Source of the DNA: Gemmatimonadales bacterium
GTDB taxonomy: Bacteria; Gemmatimonadota; Gemmatimonadetes; Palauibacterales; Palauibacteraceae
DNA: 6,199 nucleotides
NCBI GenBank assembly: GCA_030608825.1
Contig: JAUWDL010000094.1
Coordinates: 1 to 6,199, forward strand
Reading direction: 5' to 3'
Shown: positions 1 to 4,768 of the stretch, piece after piece
How the letters are laid out: every line of letters starts with the position of its first letter
Numbering within the stretch: the stretch's first letter is position 1
Notes under the pieces: generated by a model
Told to the model about the DNA's origin: nothing
Database searches by the model: none
What the model saw: the letters and a program-made list of their open reading frames with translations, nothing else
Translations under genes and position numbers: made by a program

Positions 1-546
1 GCGGAGACCAGCCAGGATGTTCTGCGAGATGATGACGGCGTTGACCGGATCCGTATGGATGTGCGGATTGCCGAAGACATGAACGTCGCCGGCGGCTCTC
101 GAGACGTCGGTCGGGATGTCGAGCAGCTCGATCCCGGCGTAGGCCGCTACGAATCCCGGTGCGCCGTCCATCACCTCGGAGTTGGCCGCTCGGTCGAGCA
201 GCATCGGCGCCCATAGCTCGAGATCCAGCCCGGTCGCCACGAAGAGATCGGCCTTCTTGATGAGCGCCGCGTAGCTCGGCCTCGGCGTCACGAAGTGGGG
301 ATCCTCGTCGCCCCTCGCGATCGCCTCCACGTCGGCGAGATCGCCCGTGATCTCCCTGGCGATCGCCGCGTAGGTCGGCAGTGTGGTGACGACTTTGAGC
401 TTGTCCTGGGCATCGACTTCGGCCGGAGGCGCGAGTAGATGAAGGAGGGCGACGCAGCCCGCGACGGCGAGAAGGCGGCGTCGAGGCGACGGCTCCCGTC
501 GTCGACGCCTCGCGAGAGACGCCCGTGTCTCGTAGCAACCTGTCAT
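1..546 (-). CDS. Metal (zinc/manganese-type) ABC transporter substrate-binding protein, ZnuA-like, 3' end outside the window
   Basis: Periplasmic binding protein of the cluster-9 (ZnuA/TroA) family, which captures a divalent metal and hands it to an inner-membrane ABC permease. The visible 182 codons run off the left edge. Seen: an Arg-rich n-region, a hydrophobic stretch near residues 25-40 and a Sec cleavage site after residue 46 (VDA|QD), then a mature start KLKVVTTLPTYAAIAREITG typical of the family. Likely metal ligands are His84 in DPHFVTPRPS and His162 in FGNPHIHTDP; the remaining ligands lie outside the window. The metal cannot be told from this part. The ATG at 546 is preferred. An in-frame ATG at 595-597 overlaps the porin stop (TGATG) and would add 17 residues to an already long n-region, but it would give translational coupling. 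A Cys at residue 31 sits inside the hydrophobic core, so a lipoprotein is unlikely. It is third in the operon after the porin. Confidence 0.88.
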   Translation of the reverse strand, partial: MTGCYETRASLARRRRREPSPRRRLLAVAGCVALLHLLAPPAEVDAQDKLKVVTTLPTYAAIAREITGDLADVEAIARGDEDPHFVTPRPSYAALIKKADLFVATGLDLELWAPMLLDRAANSEVMDGAPGFVAAYAGIELLDIPTDVSRAAGDVHVFGNPHIHTDPVNAVIISQNILAGLR

Positions 547-596
547 CTTGCCATCCCACTTGAGCTTACGAGCCCACCGCGCTTCCGGCCAGCTCA

Positions 597-1994
597 TCAG
601 TACGTCTCGTGCTTGTGCGGGCCGACGGCCCACACCGTTTGGAAGAACAGCGTGAAGTCCGTCCCCTCGCCGGCCCGTCTCACGATGTTGCCCTGGAGGC
701 GCAGCCGGACCCACTCGCTCTGCCACCAGGAAACGCTGGGGACGAACTGCCAGACATCCGGGCTCTGCACATCCGGACTATCCTCGTAGGGATTCAGATA
801 GTCCGCCCTGAAGCCGACCTGCCACTGGCGCGCGAACTTGTAGTGTGCCTGCCCGTAGCCGCCGTTGCCGTGCGTGACGAAGCCCTCCGCGTTCCGGCGC
901 GCGAAGTACCACTCCGCCTTGAGCTGCAGGTCCTGGTAGAGCGCACGCGCCGGGGGTGTCCAGCGGTAGGCCACGTCGACCGAGATGAGACTGCTGCTCA
1001 GATCGACGTCGCTGTTTCTGCCCACGACTCCATCGACGCCGACCTGAAGGTATGAGGCCGGGCCGAGGTCGAAGAAGCTCTGCGTGCGGCCGAGAAAACT
1101 CGGCTGGTTGCCCCCATCGAACAGCGCCTCGTTCGTCCCGGCCGTCATGTCCAACCAGGTGGACTGGGTCAGCGGGCCCGCCTGCAGGAGAGGCAACGCC
1201 AGCGAGAGCCCGGTCTGGATGAGGCCGTCGTCTCCGACGAAGCTCAGGACCGGGAGCGGCCGATCCACTTCGAGCAGGGCGTGGGTGTGCCATCGGTTGT
1301 AGAGTCCGAGCTCCTGCCGAAACTTCCCCAGCTTCAGGCTCATCCCGGCGGGCATAGCGATCCAGTCCACGTAGCCCTCCTCGAGAGTGACCCAGTTGCC
1401 ACCCTCCTCCTCGCCTTCCTCCTCCTCGCTGAGGCCCGCGATCCGTAGCTCCTCCTCGCGGGCAAGGAAGATGGCGGTGCGCGCGAACGGATCGAGTGTC
1501 GCCTGGAAGCCGAATTCGAACTCGCGCGGGATGGCCGTCGCCCGGGCTTCGCCGCCGCTCGGAGCCAGGATCGAGCCGACCACGTCACCGGTCACGCTGA
1601 TCTCCGGATTGAGGAGCCTCAGGCCGCGGGTTCGGCTTCCCTGCGGCTCATCCGGCTCTTCCCGGGCGGGCCCCTCCGCCTCGATCTCCCGACGCGCTGC
1701 CGCCCTCAACTCCTCGAGCTCATCCGGCTCCGCAGCCGCCACGGCATCCGCGCCGGCGCCGCCCGGCTCCGTGGAGATTCCAGCGGCGACCACCGCTTCC
1801 TTCAAGCTCGAGAGCTCGGTTATCAGACTGTCGATACGCGACTCGAGCGTGGAAATCCGCGTCAGGATGGTGTCCTGGCGGGCCGTCCGCGCTTCCTCGT
1901 CGGGCTGCTGTCCGAGAACGGGTCGAGCGGCGAGCATGATGCCCACGATCAGGATCATGCCGGCGATTATCGCGCCAGATCTTCTGGGAGCCAC
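597..1994 (-). CDS. Outer-membrane porin-like beta-barrel with N-terminal coiled coil, linked to a metal transporter
   Basis: Predicted 465-residue outer-membrane barrel without a TonB plug domain. A Sec signal peptide spans residues 1-28 (two Arg, a hydrophobic core, cleavage VLG|QQ). A heptad-like helix at about 41-70 (ILTRISTLESRIDSL) suggests trimerisation or periplasmic anchoring, as in some trimeric porins. An Ala/Glu/Pro-rich linker reaches about 127, followed by alternating amphipathic strands to the C-terminal Tyr. Notable segments are NPEISVTGDVVG at the barrel start, an acidic tract EEEEGEEE at about 190-197 in a probable loop, and NRWHTH (His236, His238) before EVDRPLP. The GTG start is chosen because it follows AGGGGG and gives a clean signal peptide. 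The frame stays open upstream to 2273, but that part is Pro/Arg-rich and overlaps the preceding gene. From memory, related barrels with an HxH motif occur beside znuA-type genes in proteobacteria, so metal passage is a reasonable guess. Substrate is unproven; a phosphate-selective-porin-like fold is the alternative label. Confidence 0.78.
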   Translation of the reverse strand: MAPRRSGAIIAGMILIVGIMLAARPVLGQQPDEEARTARQDTILTRISTLESRIDSLITELSSLKEAVVAAGISTEPGGAGADAVAAAEPDELEELRAAARREIEAEGPAREEPDEPQGSRTRGLRLLNPEISVTGDVVGSILAPSGGEARATAIPREFEFGFQATLDPFARTAIFLAREEELRIAGLSEEEEGEEEGGNWVTLEEGYVDWIAMPAGMSLKLGKFRQELGLYNRWHTHALLEVDRPLPVLSFVGDDGLIQTGLSLALPLLQAGPLTQSTWLDMTAGTNEALFDGGNQPSFLGRTQSFFDLGPASYLQVGVDGVVGRNSDVDLSSSLISVDVAYRWTPPARALYQDLQLKAEWYFARRNAEGFVTHGNGGYGQAHYKFARQWQVGFRADYLNPYEDSPDVQSPDVWQFVPSVSWWQSEWVRLRLQGNIVRRAGEGTDFTLFFQTVWAVGPHKHETY

Positions 1995-1998
1995 ATTT

Positions 1999-2004
1999 CC
2001 CCCT
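1999..2004 (-). promoter_or_regulatory. Ribosome binding site for the porin gene
   Basis: On the minus strand, AGGGGG lies 4 bases before the GTG at 1992-1994. The spacing is a little short, but no ATG nearby has any purine-rich site, and the ATG 12 codons further in would remove the Arg-containing n-region of the signal peptide. This site decides the GTG start. Confidence 0.55.
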
Positions 2005-2083
2005 AGCGGCTGGTGACAAGGCTGGATCGCGGCCACCGGGCCGCTCGTCCGGCGACGCGGTGGAGGCTCTTGAAAGGTCGGCT

Positions 2084-2431
2084 CTAGGCGATAGAAGGAG
2101 GGGCGCGGGGGAGGGAAGGGGTGTGCCGCGCGAAGGCGCGTGGAGCCTCGTGGAGGAGGATGCCGGTCCTGTGCATCTCCTGCCCGACGCAGGGGCTCGG
2201 AGATGGGCCGGTAGGAACAGCGTGAGAGCTGGCGAGTTGCGAGCAGGCAGCATGGTCGTGCTGGCTCGAACAACGGCCGGGATCATGCGCTGCCTCGATC
2301 GAGGCGATCCCGCTCCCCTCACGTGCGTCCAGCACGGGGAGTGCGATCGAAACGCCCAGGAGCGCGAAGCTCAAAGCGGCGGCGACGCCCCGTCGGAGAG
2401 GCCTGCGCGACGTTACGACCGGTGAACGCAA
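2084..2431 (-). CDS. Small secreted or membrane-anchored His/Cys-rich protein of unknown function
   Basis: Not recognised as a named family. The TTG start gives 115 residues. An Arg-rich n-region (SRRPLRRG) precedes a hydrophobic segment at about residues 16-32, and a plausible signal peptidase site follows Ala36, so the protein should be periplasmic or held by its N-terminal helix. The mature part carries potential metal ligands clustered at His49, Cys54, His58, His60, Cys63 and His70 (core CSSQHDHAAC), with more at Cys81, His87, His94 and His103. The C-terminal third is Pro/Ala/Arg-rich and probably disordered. It is the first gene of the leftward operon, 89 bases before the porin. With a metal-binding protein two genes on, a role in periplasmic metal binding or sensing is inferred. 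It loosely resembles short CxxHDHxxC proteins in other bacteria, but this is not a family assignment. A longer form from TTG at 2485 is less likely because the strong ribosome site serves the inner TTG. Confidence 0.6.
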   Translation of the reverse strand: MRSPVVTSRRPLRRGVAAALSFALLGVSIALPVLDAREGSGIASIEAAHDPGRCSSQHDHAACSQLASSHAVPTGPSPSPCVGQEMHRTGILLHEAPRAFARHTPSLPRAPPSIA

Positions 2432-2435
2432 ATGT

Positions 2436-2442
2436 CTCCTCC
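2436..2442 (-). promoter_or_regulatory. Strong ribosome binding site selecting a TTG start
   Basis: On the minus strand, GGAGGAG lies 4 bases before the TTG at 2429-2431 (6 bases from the GGAGG core). It is the best Shine-Dalgarno match in this region and the strongest evidence that the small His/Cys-rich gene is translated. It places the start directly before a signal-peptide-like sequence. Confidence 0.65.
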
Positions 2443-2525
2443 GCTGCTCGGCAACTTCAGCCTCAAGTGCGGCAAAGCTCGCCAAACCTAGAGGGTCGAG
2501 GTCGCGAGCACGAGCAATCGGCCTC

Positions 2526-2545
2526 CCAATAGGCGCGCCATTTGG
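2526..2545. repeat. Imperfect 20-bp palindrome with GGCGCGCC core
   Basis: CCAA and TTGG flank a perfect GGCGCGCC core. 16 of the 20 positions obey dyad symmetry; the mismatches are the two base pairs on each side of the core. It lies about 95 bases upstream of the His/Cys-rich gene start, beside the AT-rich patch, so it could be a regulator site for the leftward operon. In GC-rich DNA such a core can also arise by chance. Confidence 0.3.
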
Positions 2546-2574
2546 TTAAATTACTGCTGCAGGTTGGTGTAAGG

Positions 2575-2603
2575 CTCGTTTTTGAGCCGATAACAAAAAC
2601 GAG
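2575..2603. promoter_or_regulatory. Perfect 10-9-10 inverted repeat, candidate operator
   Basis: CTCGTTTTTG at 2575-2584 is exactly complementary to CAAAAACGAG at 2594-2603, separated by the 9-base spacer AGCCGATAA. Arm centres are 19 bp apart, close to two helical turns, as expected for a dimeric repressor. Neither strand has a T-run after the repeat, so it is not a normal intrinsic terminator. A smaller competing hairpin, GGCTC/GAGCC, overlaps the left arm at 2573-2588. The repeat lies about 145 bases before the leftward operon and about 250 before the rightward one. It does not match the Zur or Fur consensus sequences I know. Confidence 0.5.
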
Positions 2604-2605
2604 TG

Positions 2606-2741
2606 ACCCGGCTTTCTCGACGGACGCCAGGCCCGGTGTGGGAAGGCGGAAAACCGGGAGGCGCGGTCCAGGCCTTGAGAAAGGGCATCATAAAACCCCT
2701 TGCACTGACCCGTAAAGGGCGGCGAAAGCCGCCCTTTTTTT
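2606..2741 (+). ncRNA. Candidate small RNA or attenuating 5' leader ending in an intrinsic terminator
   Basis: The strong plus-strand terminator at its end has no plus-strand gene before it, so some short transcript should stop here. The region can fold. CTTTCTC at 2612-2618 pairs with GAGAAAG at 2677-2683, extendable by one G-U and one A-U pair. Inside it CCCGGT at 2632-2637 pairs with ACCGGG at 2653-2658. AAGGG at 2681-2685 could pair with CCCTT at 2697-2701, but shares bases with the first stem. CGGCTTTC at 2609-2616 is also complementary to GAAAGCCG at 2724-2731, which would compete with the terminator stem as an antiterminator might. It matches no riboswitch class or housekeeping RNA I know. 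The 5' end is a guess. Pairings of this length may partly be chance. Confidence 0.35.
2714..2741 (+). terminator. Strong intrinsic (Rho-independent) terminator
   Basis: A perfect 10-bp stem, AAAGGGCGGC with GCCGCCCTTT, closes a GAAA tetraloop. The downstream T-run totals seven (2735-2741), its first three bases being the A-U base of the stem. On the other strand only three T's follow the stem, so the terminator points rightward. It stands 112 bases before the pterin synthase start and, lacking an upstream gene on the same strand, implies a short transcript or conditional readthrough. Confidence 0.9.
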
Positions 2742-2753
2742 ACAACCCTTTTT

Positions 2754-2783
2754 CTGGCGTCCCGGCCCACCCGCTGCTAGCAT
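2754..2783 (+). promoter_or_regulatory. Possible promoter for the pterin operon
   Basis: TGCTAGCAT contains a -10-like TAGCAT at 2778-2783 (4 of 6 consensus bases) with an extended TG element. A weak -35-like CTGGCG lies 18 bases upstream at 2754-2759. It sits after the terminator and about 70 bases before the ATG at 2854, so it could drive the rightward operon independently of the upstream RNA. The match is weak. Confidence 0.28.
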
Positions 2784-2853
2784 CGTCCATCCGGGACCGC
2801 GCGACTCCGGCCAGGGTTGGCAAGGCGCGCTCACCCTTAGTCCGATAGACGGA

Positions 2854-3267
2854 ATGCCCAAGGTCCGAGTCACTCGGCGGCTGCACTTCTCGGCCGGCCA
2901 TCGTCTCCACAGCCGCGACTACGACGACGAGAAGAACCGTGCCGTGTTCGGAGCGTGCAGCAACCCGAACGGGCACGGGCACAACTACGAGCTCGAGGTG
3001 ACCGTCGAAGGGGAGATCGATCCGGACACGGGGTACGTCCTGGACGTGAAGCGCGTGCGTGACCTCGTCAACGACCGCGTCGTGGCGGAGATGGACCACG
3101 CCAACCTGAACGTGGACGTGCCCTGGTTGCAGGGCGTGAATCCGACGGCCGAGAACCTGGCGGTCCAGATCTGGAACCGGCTGGCCGGACGGCTGGATGG
3201 GGCCCGGCTCGTCTCGGTCAGGCTCTGGGAGACACAACGCAATCACGTGGAGTACTGCGGTGAATGA
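2854..3267 (+). CDS. 6-pyruvoyl-tetrahydropterin synthase (PTPS-II type, QueD superfamily)
   Basis: Cytosolic zinc lyase of the PTPS/QueD superfamily. PTPS converts 7,8-dihydroneopterin triphosphate, the FolE product, to 6-pyruvoyl-tetrahydropterin. The 137 residues match the family's usual length. Zinc ligands are His16 (HFSAGHRL), His41 and His43 (NPNGHGHNY). The catalytic Cys35 is followed by five residues and HGH, the spacing of the animal-like PTPS-II group rather than the CxxxHGH of QueD; a Cys, not a Glu, argues against the folate-type PTPS-III. Asp81-His82 (EMDHANLN) completes the catalytic relay, PTAEN at 97-101 is the usual family motif, and Glu126 (WETQRN) should bind the pterin. 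The ATG lies after a weak purine site and begins right at the family's first strand. The gene overlaps folE by 8 bases, which supports a linked pterin role. Automatic pipelines may call it queD; a queuosine role is less likely given the motif but not excluded. Confidence 0.92.
   Translation: MPKVRVTRRLHFSAGHRLHSRDYDDEKNRAVFGACSNPNGHGHNYELEVTVEGEIDPDTGYVLDVKRVRDLVNDRVVAEMDHANLNVDVPWLQGVNPTAENLAVQIWNRLAGRLDGARLVSVRLWETQRNHVEYCGE
3249..3252 (+). promoter_or_regulatory. Ribosome binding site inside the PTPS gene for folE
   Basis: GGAG lies 7 bases before the GTG at 3260-3262, inside the last codons of the pterin synthase. It supports the GTG that overlaps the upstream stop over the longer reading frame from 3197 and over the out-of-frame ATG at 3264, which meets a stop after four codons. 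Confidence 0.6.
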
Positions 3268-3913
3268 CGACGGCTTGAAGGTGGAGACTCGAGAGCGCTC
3301 CGCCTCCGCGAGCGGCGCCAGCGGGCCAGCGGGGACGAACCTCTCCGATGCGAGCTTCGAGGAGCTGATCGAGGAGCAGCTGAGGCGCATGGGCGAGAAT
3401 CCCGATCGTCCGGGTCTGGAGCGCACGCCCAAGCGGGTCGCCGAGTCGCTCCGTTGGCTCACGCGAGGCTACAACGCCTCGGTGGAGGAGGCGATCGGAG
3501 ACGGCGTGTTCGAGGAGAGGCACGACAGCATGGTGCTGGTGAAGGATATCGAGCTCTACTCGATGTGCGAGCATCATCTGCTGCCGTTCTTCGGAAAGGC
3601 GCACATCGCCTACATCCCGGACGGGAAGATCGTCGGGCTCAGCAAGGTGCCCCGCCTGGTCGAGATCTTTGCGCGACGGCTCCAGATTCAGGAGCGCCTC
3701 ACGGAGGAGATCGCCAGCGCAATGGAGGAGGCGGTAGAGCCCCGAGGGGTCGGGGTGGTGGTGGAGGCCTATCATCTCTGCATGATGATGCGCGGCGTCG
3801 AGAAACAGAACAGCAAGACGATCACGAGCGCGGTGCGCGGAAGCTTCCGAAGCGACCCTCGGACCCGCGAGGAGTTTCTGCGGCTCGTCCTGTCACCCCA
3901 GTTCATCTCCTAG
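3260..3913 (+). CDS. folE: GTP cyclohydrolase I, type IA (FolE)
   Basis: Converts GTP to 7,8-dihydroneopterin triphosphate and formate, the entry step to folate and biopterin; the family works as a cytosolic homodecamer. The 217-residue protein has a low-complexity Ser/Ala/Gly-rich head (about 1-27), then the full catalytic domain. Zinc ligands are Cys103 and His106 in [13 protein letters not shown] and Cys174 in [10 protein letters not shown], with the same 71-residue spacing as Cys110/Cys181 of the E. coli enzyme. Catalytic-site histidines are His105 and His172. [16 protein letters not shown] at 45-60 and [20 protein letters not shown] at 126-145 are standard family motifs. The start is GTG, overlapping the PTPS stop by 8 bases with an internal GGAG, so the two are probably translationally coupled. 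Its product is the PTPS substrate, and the gene order matches the pathway partnership. No key residue is missing. Confidence 0.97.
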   Translation: MNDDGLKVETRERSASASGASGPAGTNLSDASFEELIEEQLRRMGENPDRPGLERTPKRVAESLRWLTRGYNASVEEAIGDGVFEERHDSMVLVKDIELYSMCEHHLLPFFGKAHIAYIPDGKIVGLSKVPRLVEIFARRLQIQERLTEEIASAMEEAVEPRGVGVVVEAYHLCMMMRGVEKQNSKTITSAVRGSFRSDPRTREEFLRLVLSPQFIS

Positions 3914-3949
3914 AGAGCGAGCTCCGCCGCCGCGACCCCGGTCCACGAC

Positions 3950-3953
3950 GAGG
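3950..3953 (+). promoter_or_regulatory. Ribosome binding site selecting a TTG start
   Basis: GAGG lies 7 bases before the TTG at 3961-3963. The frame is open back to 3454 inside folE, but that part is a shadow of folE. The TTG puts the start ten residues before the zinc ribbon's first cysteine, as expected for this family. Confidence 0.5.
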
Positions 3954-3960
3954 CGCCACC

Positions 3961-4653
3961 TTGTTTATCGAGCTCGCGGAAGTCCTCGTCTGTCCCGTAT
4001 GCCGCTCGCAACACGACGAAGGGACGCTCCAGGGGCTCGTCGCCGTTGTGGGGGAGCTTCGCGACCGGAAGGTGATCGGCGGTTGGCTCGGGTGTCCCGC
4101 CTGCGAGGCTCGCTACCCGATCCAGGACGGCGCCGTGTGCTTCCATCTCGCGCCCCCGGAGGCTCGAGATCGGTCCGGTGGCGGACCATCGACGACCGAG
4201 TCTCCTCCCGGATCGTCCGGACCGCAGGCCGAAACGGCACTTCTAGTCGCGGCGCTGCTCTCGCTCCACGAGGTCGCGGGGTACGTCCTGCTCGGCAAGG
4301 GACTGGGGACGATGGCCGAGGAGCTCTCGAGGCTGGCGCCGGCGAGCGAGATCGTCGCCCTCCGGGGTCGGGGGGAGGGGCCGGTTTCGCCGCCGTCCGC
4401 GGGGGTGACCCACCTGTCGGACACGCCGGAGGAGTCGCTCCCCCTCCGAGCGGCCAGCATCACCGCCGCGGCCATCCTCGGCACGCGAGAGGATGCCATC
4501 GCGGAAGCCGCGCGCGTGCTGAAACCCGCCGGTCGCCTGGCCGTCCTCGGATCCAGCCCGGCACGGGAAGAGGCGGTGCTCTCCCTTCTCCGGACCGCCG
4601 GACTGGACCCCATCGTCGTCGATCCACGGGCGATCGTCGCCCGACGCGTCTGA
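3961..4653 (+). CDS. Trm112-like zinc ribbon fused to a methyltransferase-fold domain
   Basis: A 230-residue two-domain protein of unknown specific function. Residues 1-61 form a Trm112-type zinc ribbon with Cys11-x2-Cys14 and Cys45-x2-Cys48, ending in the family signature CPACEARYPIQDGAVCF. A Gly/Ser/Pro linker spans about 65-90. Residues 92-230 resemble a class I SAM-dependent methyltransferase: LLGKGLG at 110-116 keeps a GxGxG pattern, and VLKPAGRLAV near 186-195 matches the strand seen in many such enzymes. The acidic residue usually found after strand beta2 is not evident (EIVALRG), and the domain is shorter than most active enzymes, so it may be degenerate or a partner of another methyltransferase. 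Known Trm112 proteins activate tRNA, rRNA and release-factor methyltransferases, which suggests but does not show such a role. It follows folE by 47 bases, probably in the same transcript. TTG start with GAGG upstream. Confidence 0.75.
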   Translation: MFIELAEVLVCPVCRSQHDEGTLQGLVAVVGELRDRKVIGGWLGCPACEARYPIQDGAVCFHLAPPEARDRSGGGPSTTESPPGSSGPQAETALLVAALLSLHEVAGYVLLGKGLGTMAEELSRLAPASEIVALRGRGEGPVSPPSAGVTHLSDTPEESLPLRAASITAAAILGTREDAIAEAARVLKPAGRLAVLGSSPAREEAVLSLLRTAGLDPIVVDPRAIVARRV

Positions 4654-4666
4654 GCCGTGTCTCCGA

Positions 4667-4695
4667 TTGCCGTGCCAGGATGCCGGATCTAGTTT
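4667..4695 (+). promoter_or_regulatory. Possible internal promoter before the TPR gene
   Basis: TTGCCG at 4667-4672 and TAGTTT at 4690-4695 are separated by 17 bases, the ideal spacing; TAGTTT matches only 3 of 6 -10 bases. It lies in the 115-base gap between the methyltransferase-fold gene and the TPR gene, the largest gap in the rightward gene string, where a second transcription unit could begin. Confidence 0.27.
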
Positions 4696-4768
4696 CGTCG
4701 CGAGCCACGGCCGCGAGTGTACCGTGGGCGATCCGCCTCCCTCCAACCGACGAGAAGCGCAGCTGAAG

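Larger units (their letters stand above)
2432..2853. other. Divergent intergenic region between the metal-uptake and pterin operons
   Basis: This 422-base stretch has no convincing protein gene on either strand. It must hold the promoters of both divergent operons. From left to right it contains the His/Cys gene's ribosome site, an imperfect palindrome at 2526-2545, an AT-richer patch at about 2540-2600 with a perfect inverted repeat at 2575-2603, a potentially structured stretch at 2606-2741 ending in an intrinsic terminator, and a leader of about 110 bases before the pterin synthase. The AT-rich patch contrasts with its GC-rich surroundings, as expected for promoter and operator DNA. No clean -35/-10 pair is visible for the minus-strand operon. 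Confidence 0.7.

Noticed and set aside
454..456. Lipoprotein cysteine (AVAGC) in the binding protein signal peptide
   Set aside because: The Cys at residue 31 lies inside the hydrophobic core, with about ten more hydrophobic residues after it and a good signal peptidase I site at residue 46.
439..2016. Long plus-strand open frames at 439-789, 609-1055 and 1387-2016
   Set aside because: They are antisense to the binding protein and porin, with Ser/Arg/Pro-rich composition typical of GC-rich shadow frames and no domain motif.
1995..2273. N-terminal extension of the porin reading frame to an ATG at 2273
   Set aside because: The extra 93 residues are Pro/Arg-rich, lie before a clean signal peptide and largely overlap the His/Cys-rich gene in another frame. 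The GTG at 1994 has a ribosome site.
1720..2322. Minus-strand open frame of 200 codons between the porin and the His/Cys-rich gene
   Set aside because: Arg-rich, overlaps both neighbouring genes in another frame, and has no recognisable domain or signal peptide.
2575..2603. Zur or Fur box, or an intrinsic terminator, at the inverted repeat
   Set aside because: The arms do not match the Zur or Fur consensus sequences I know, and no T-run follows on either strand. Kept only as an unassigned operator candidate.
2606..2741. Known riboswitch or housekeeping RNA (cobalamin, FMN, THF, preQ1, 6S, SRP RNA)
   Set aside because: Short runs such as GGGAA and GCGGTCC recall the cobalamin core, but the B12 box and other conserved segments are not found. 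No other class matched.
2603..2848. Plus-strand frame of 81 codons across the terminator, possible leader peptide
   Set aside because: It starts at a GTG without a ribosome site, runs through the terminator hairpin and T-run, and shows no conserved motif. An RNA explanation fits better.
3197..3259. FolE start at the ATG at 3197
   Set aside because: It would overlap 71 bases of PTPS coding sequence and add low-quality residues; the GTG at 3260 has GGAG at ideal spacing.
2546..3462. Minus-strand frames in the intergenic region and opposite the PTPS gene (2546-2770, 2740-3462)
   Set aside because: They are antisense to the terminator or to clear PTPS/FolE coding sequence, with no independent evidence of coding.
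4667..4768. TPR protein start at the ATG at 4667
   Set aside because: The added residues show no TPR or other pattern, and the inner ATG begins a more protein-like sequence. Without a strong ribosome site this remains slightly uncertain.
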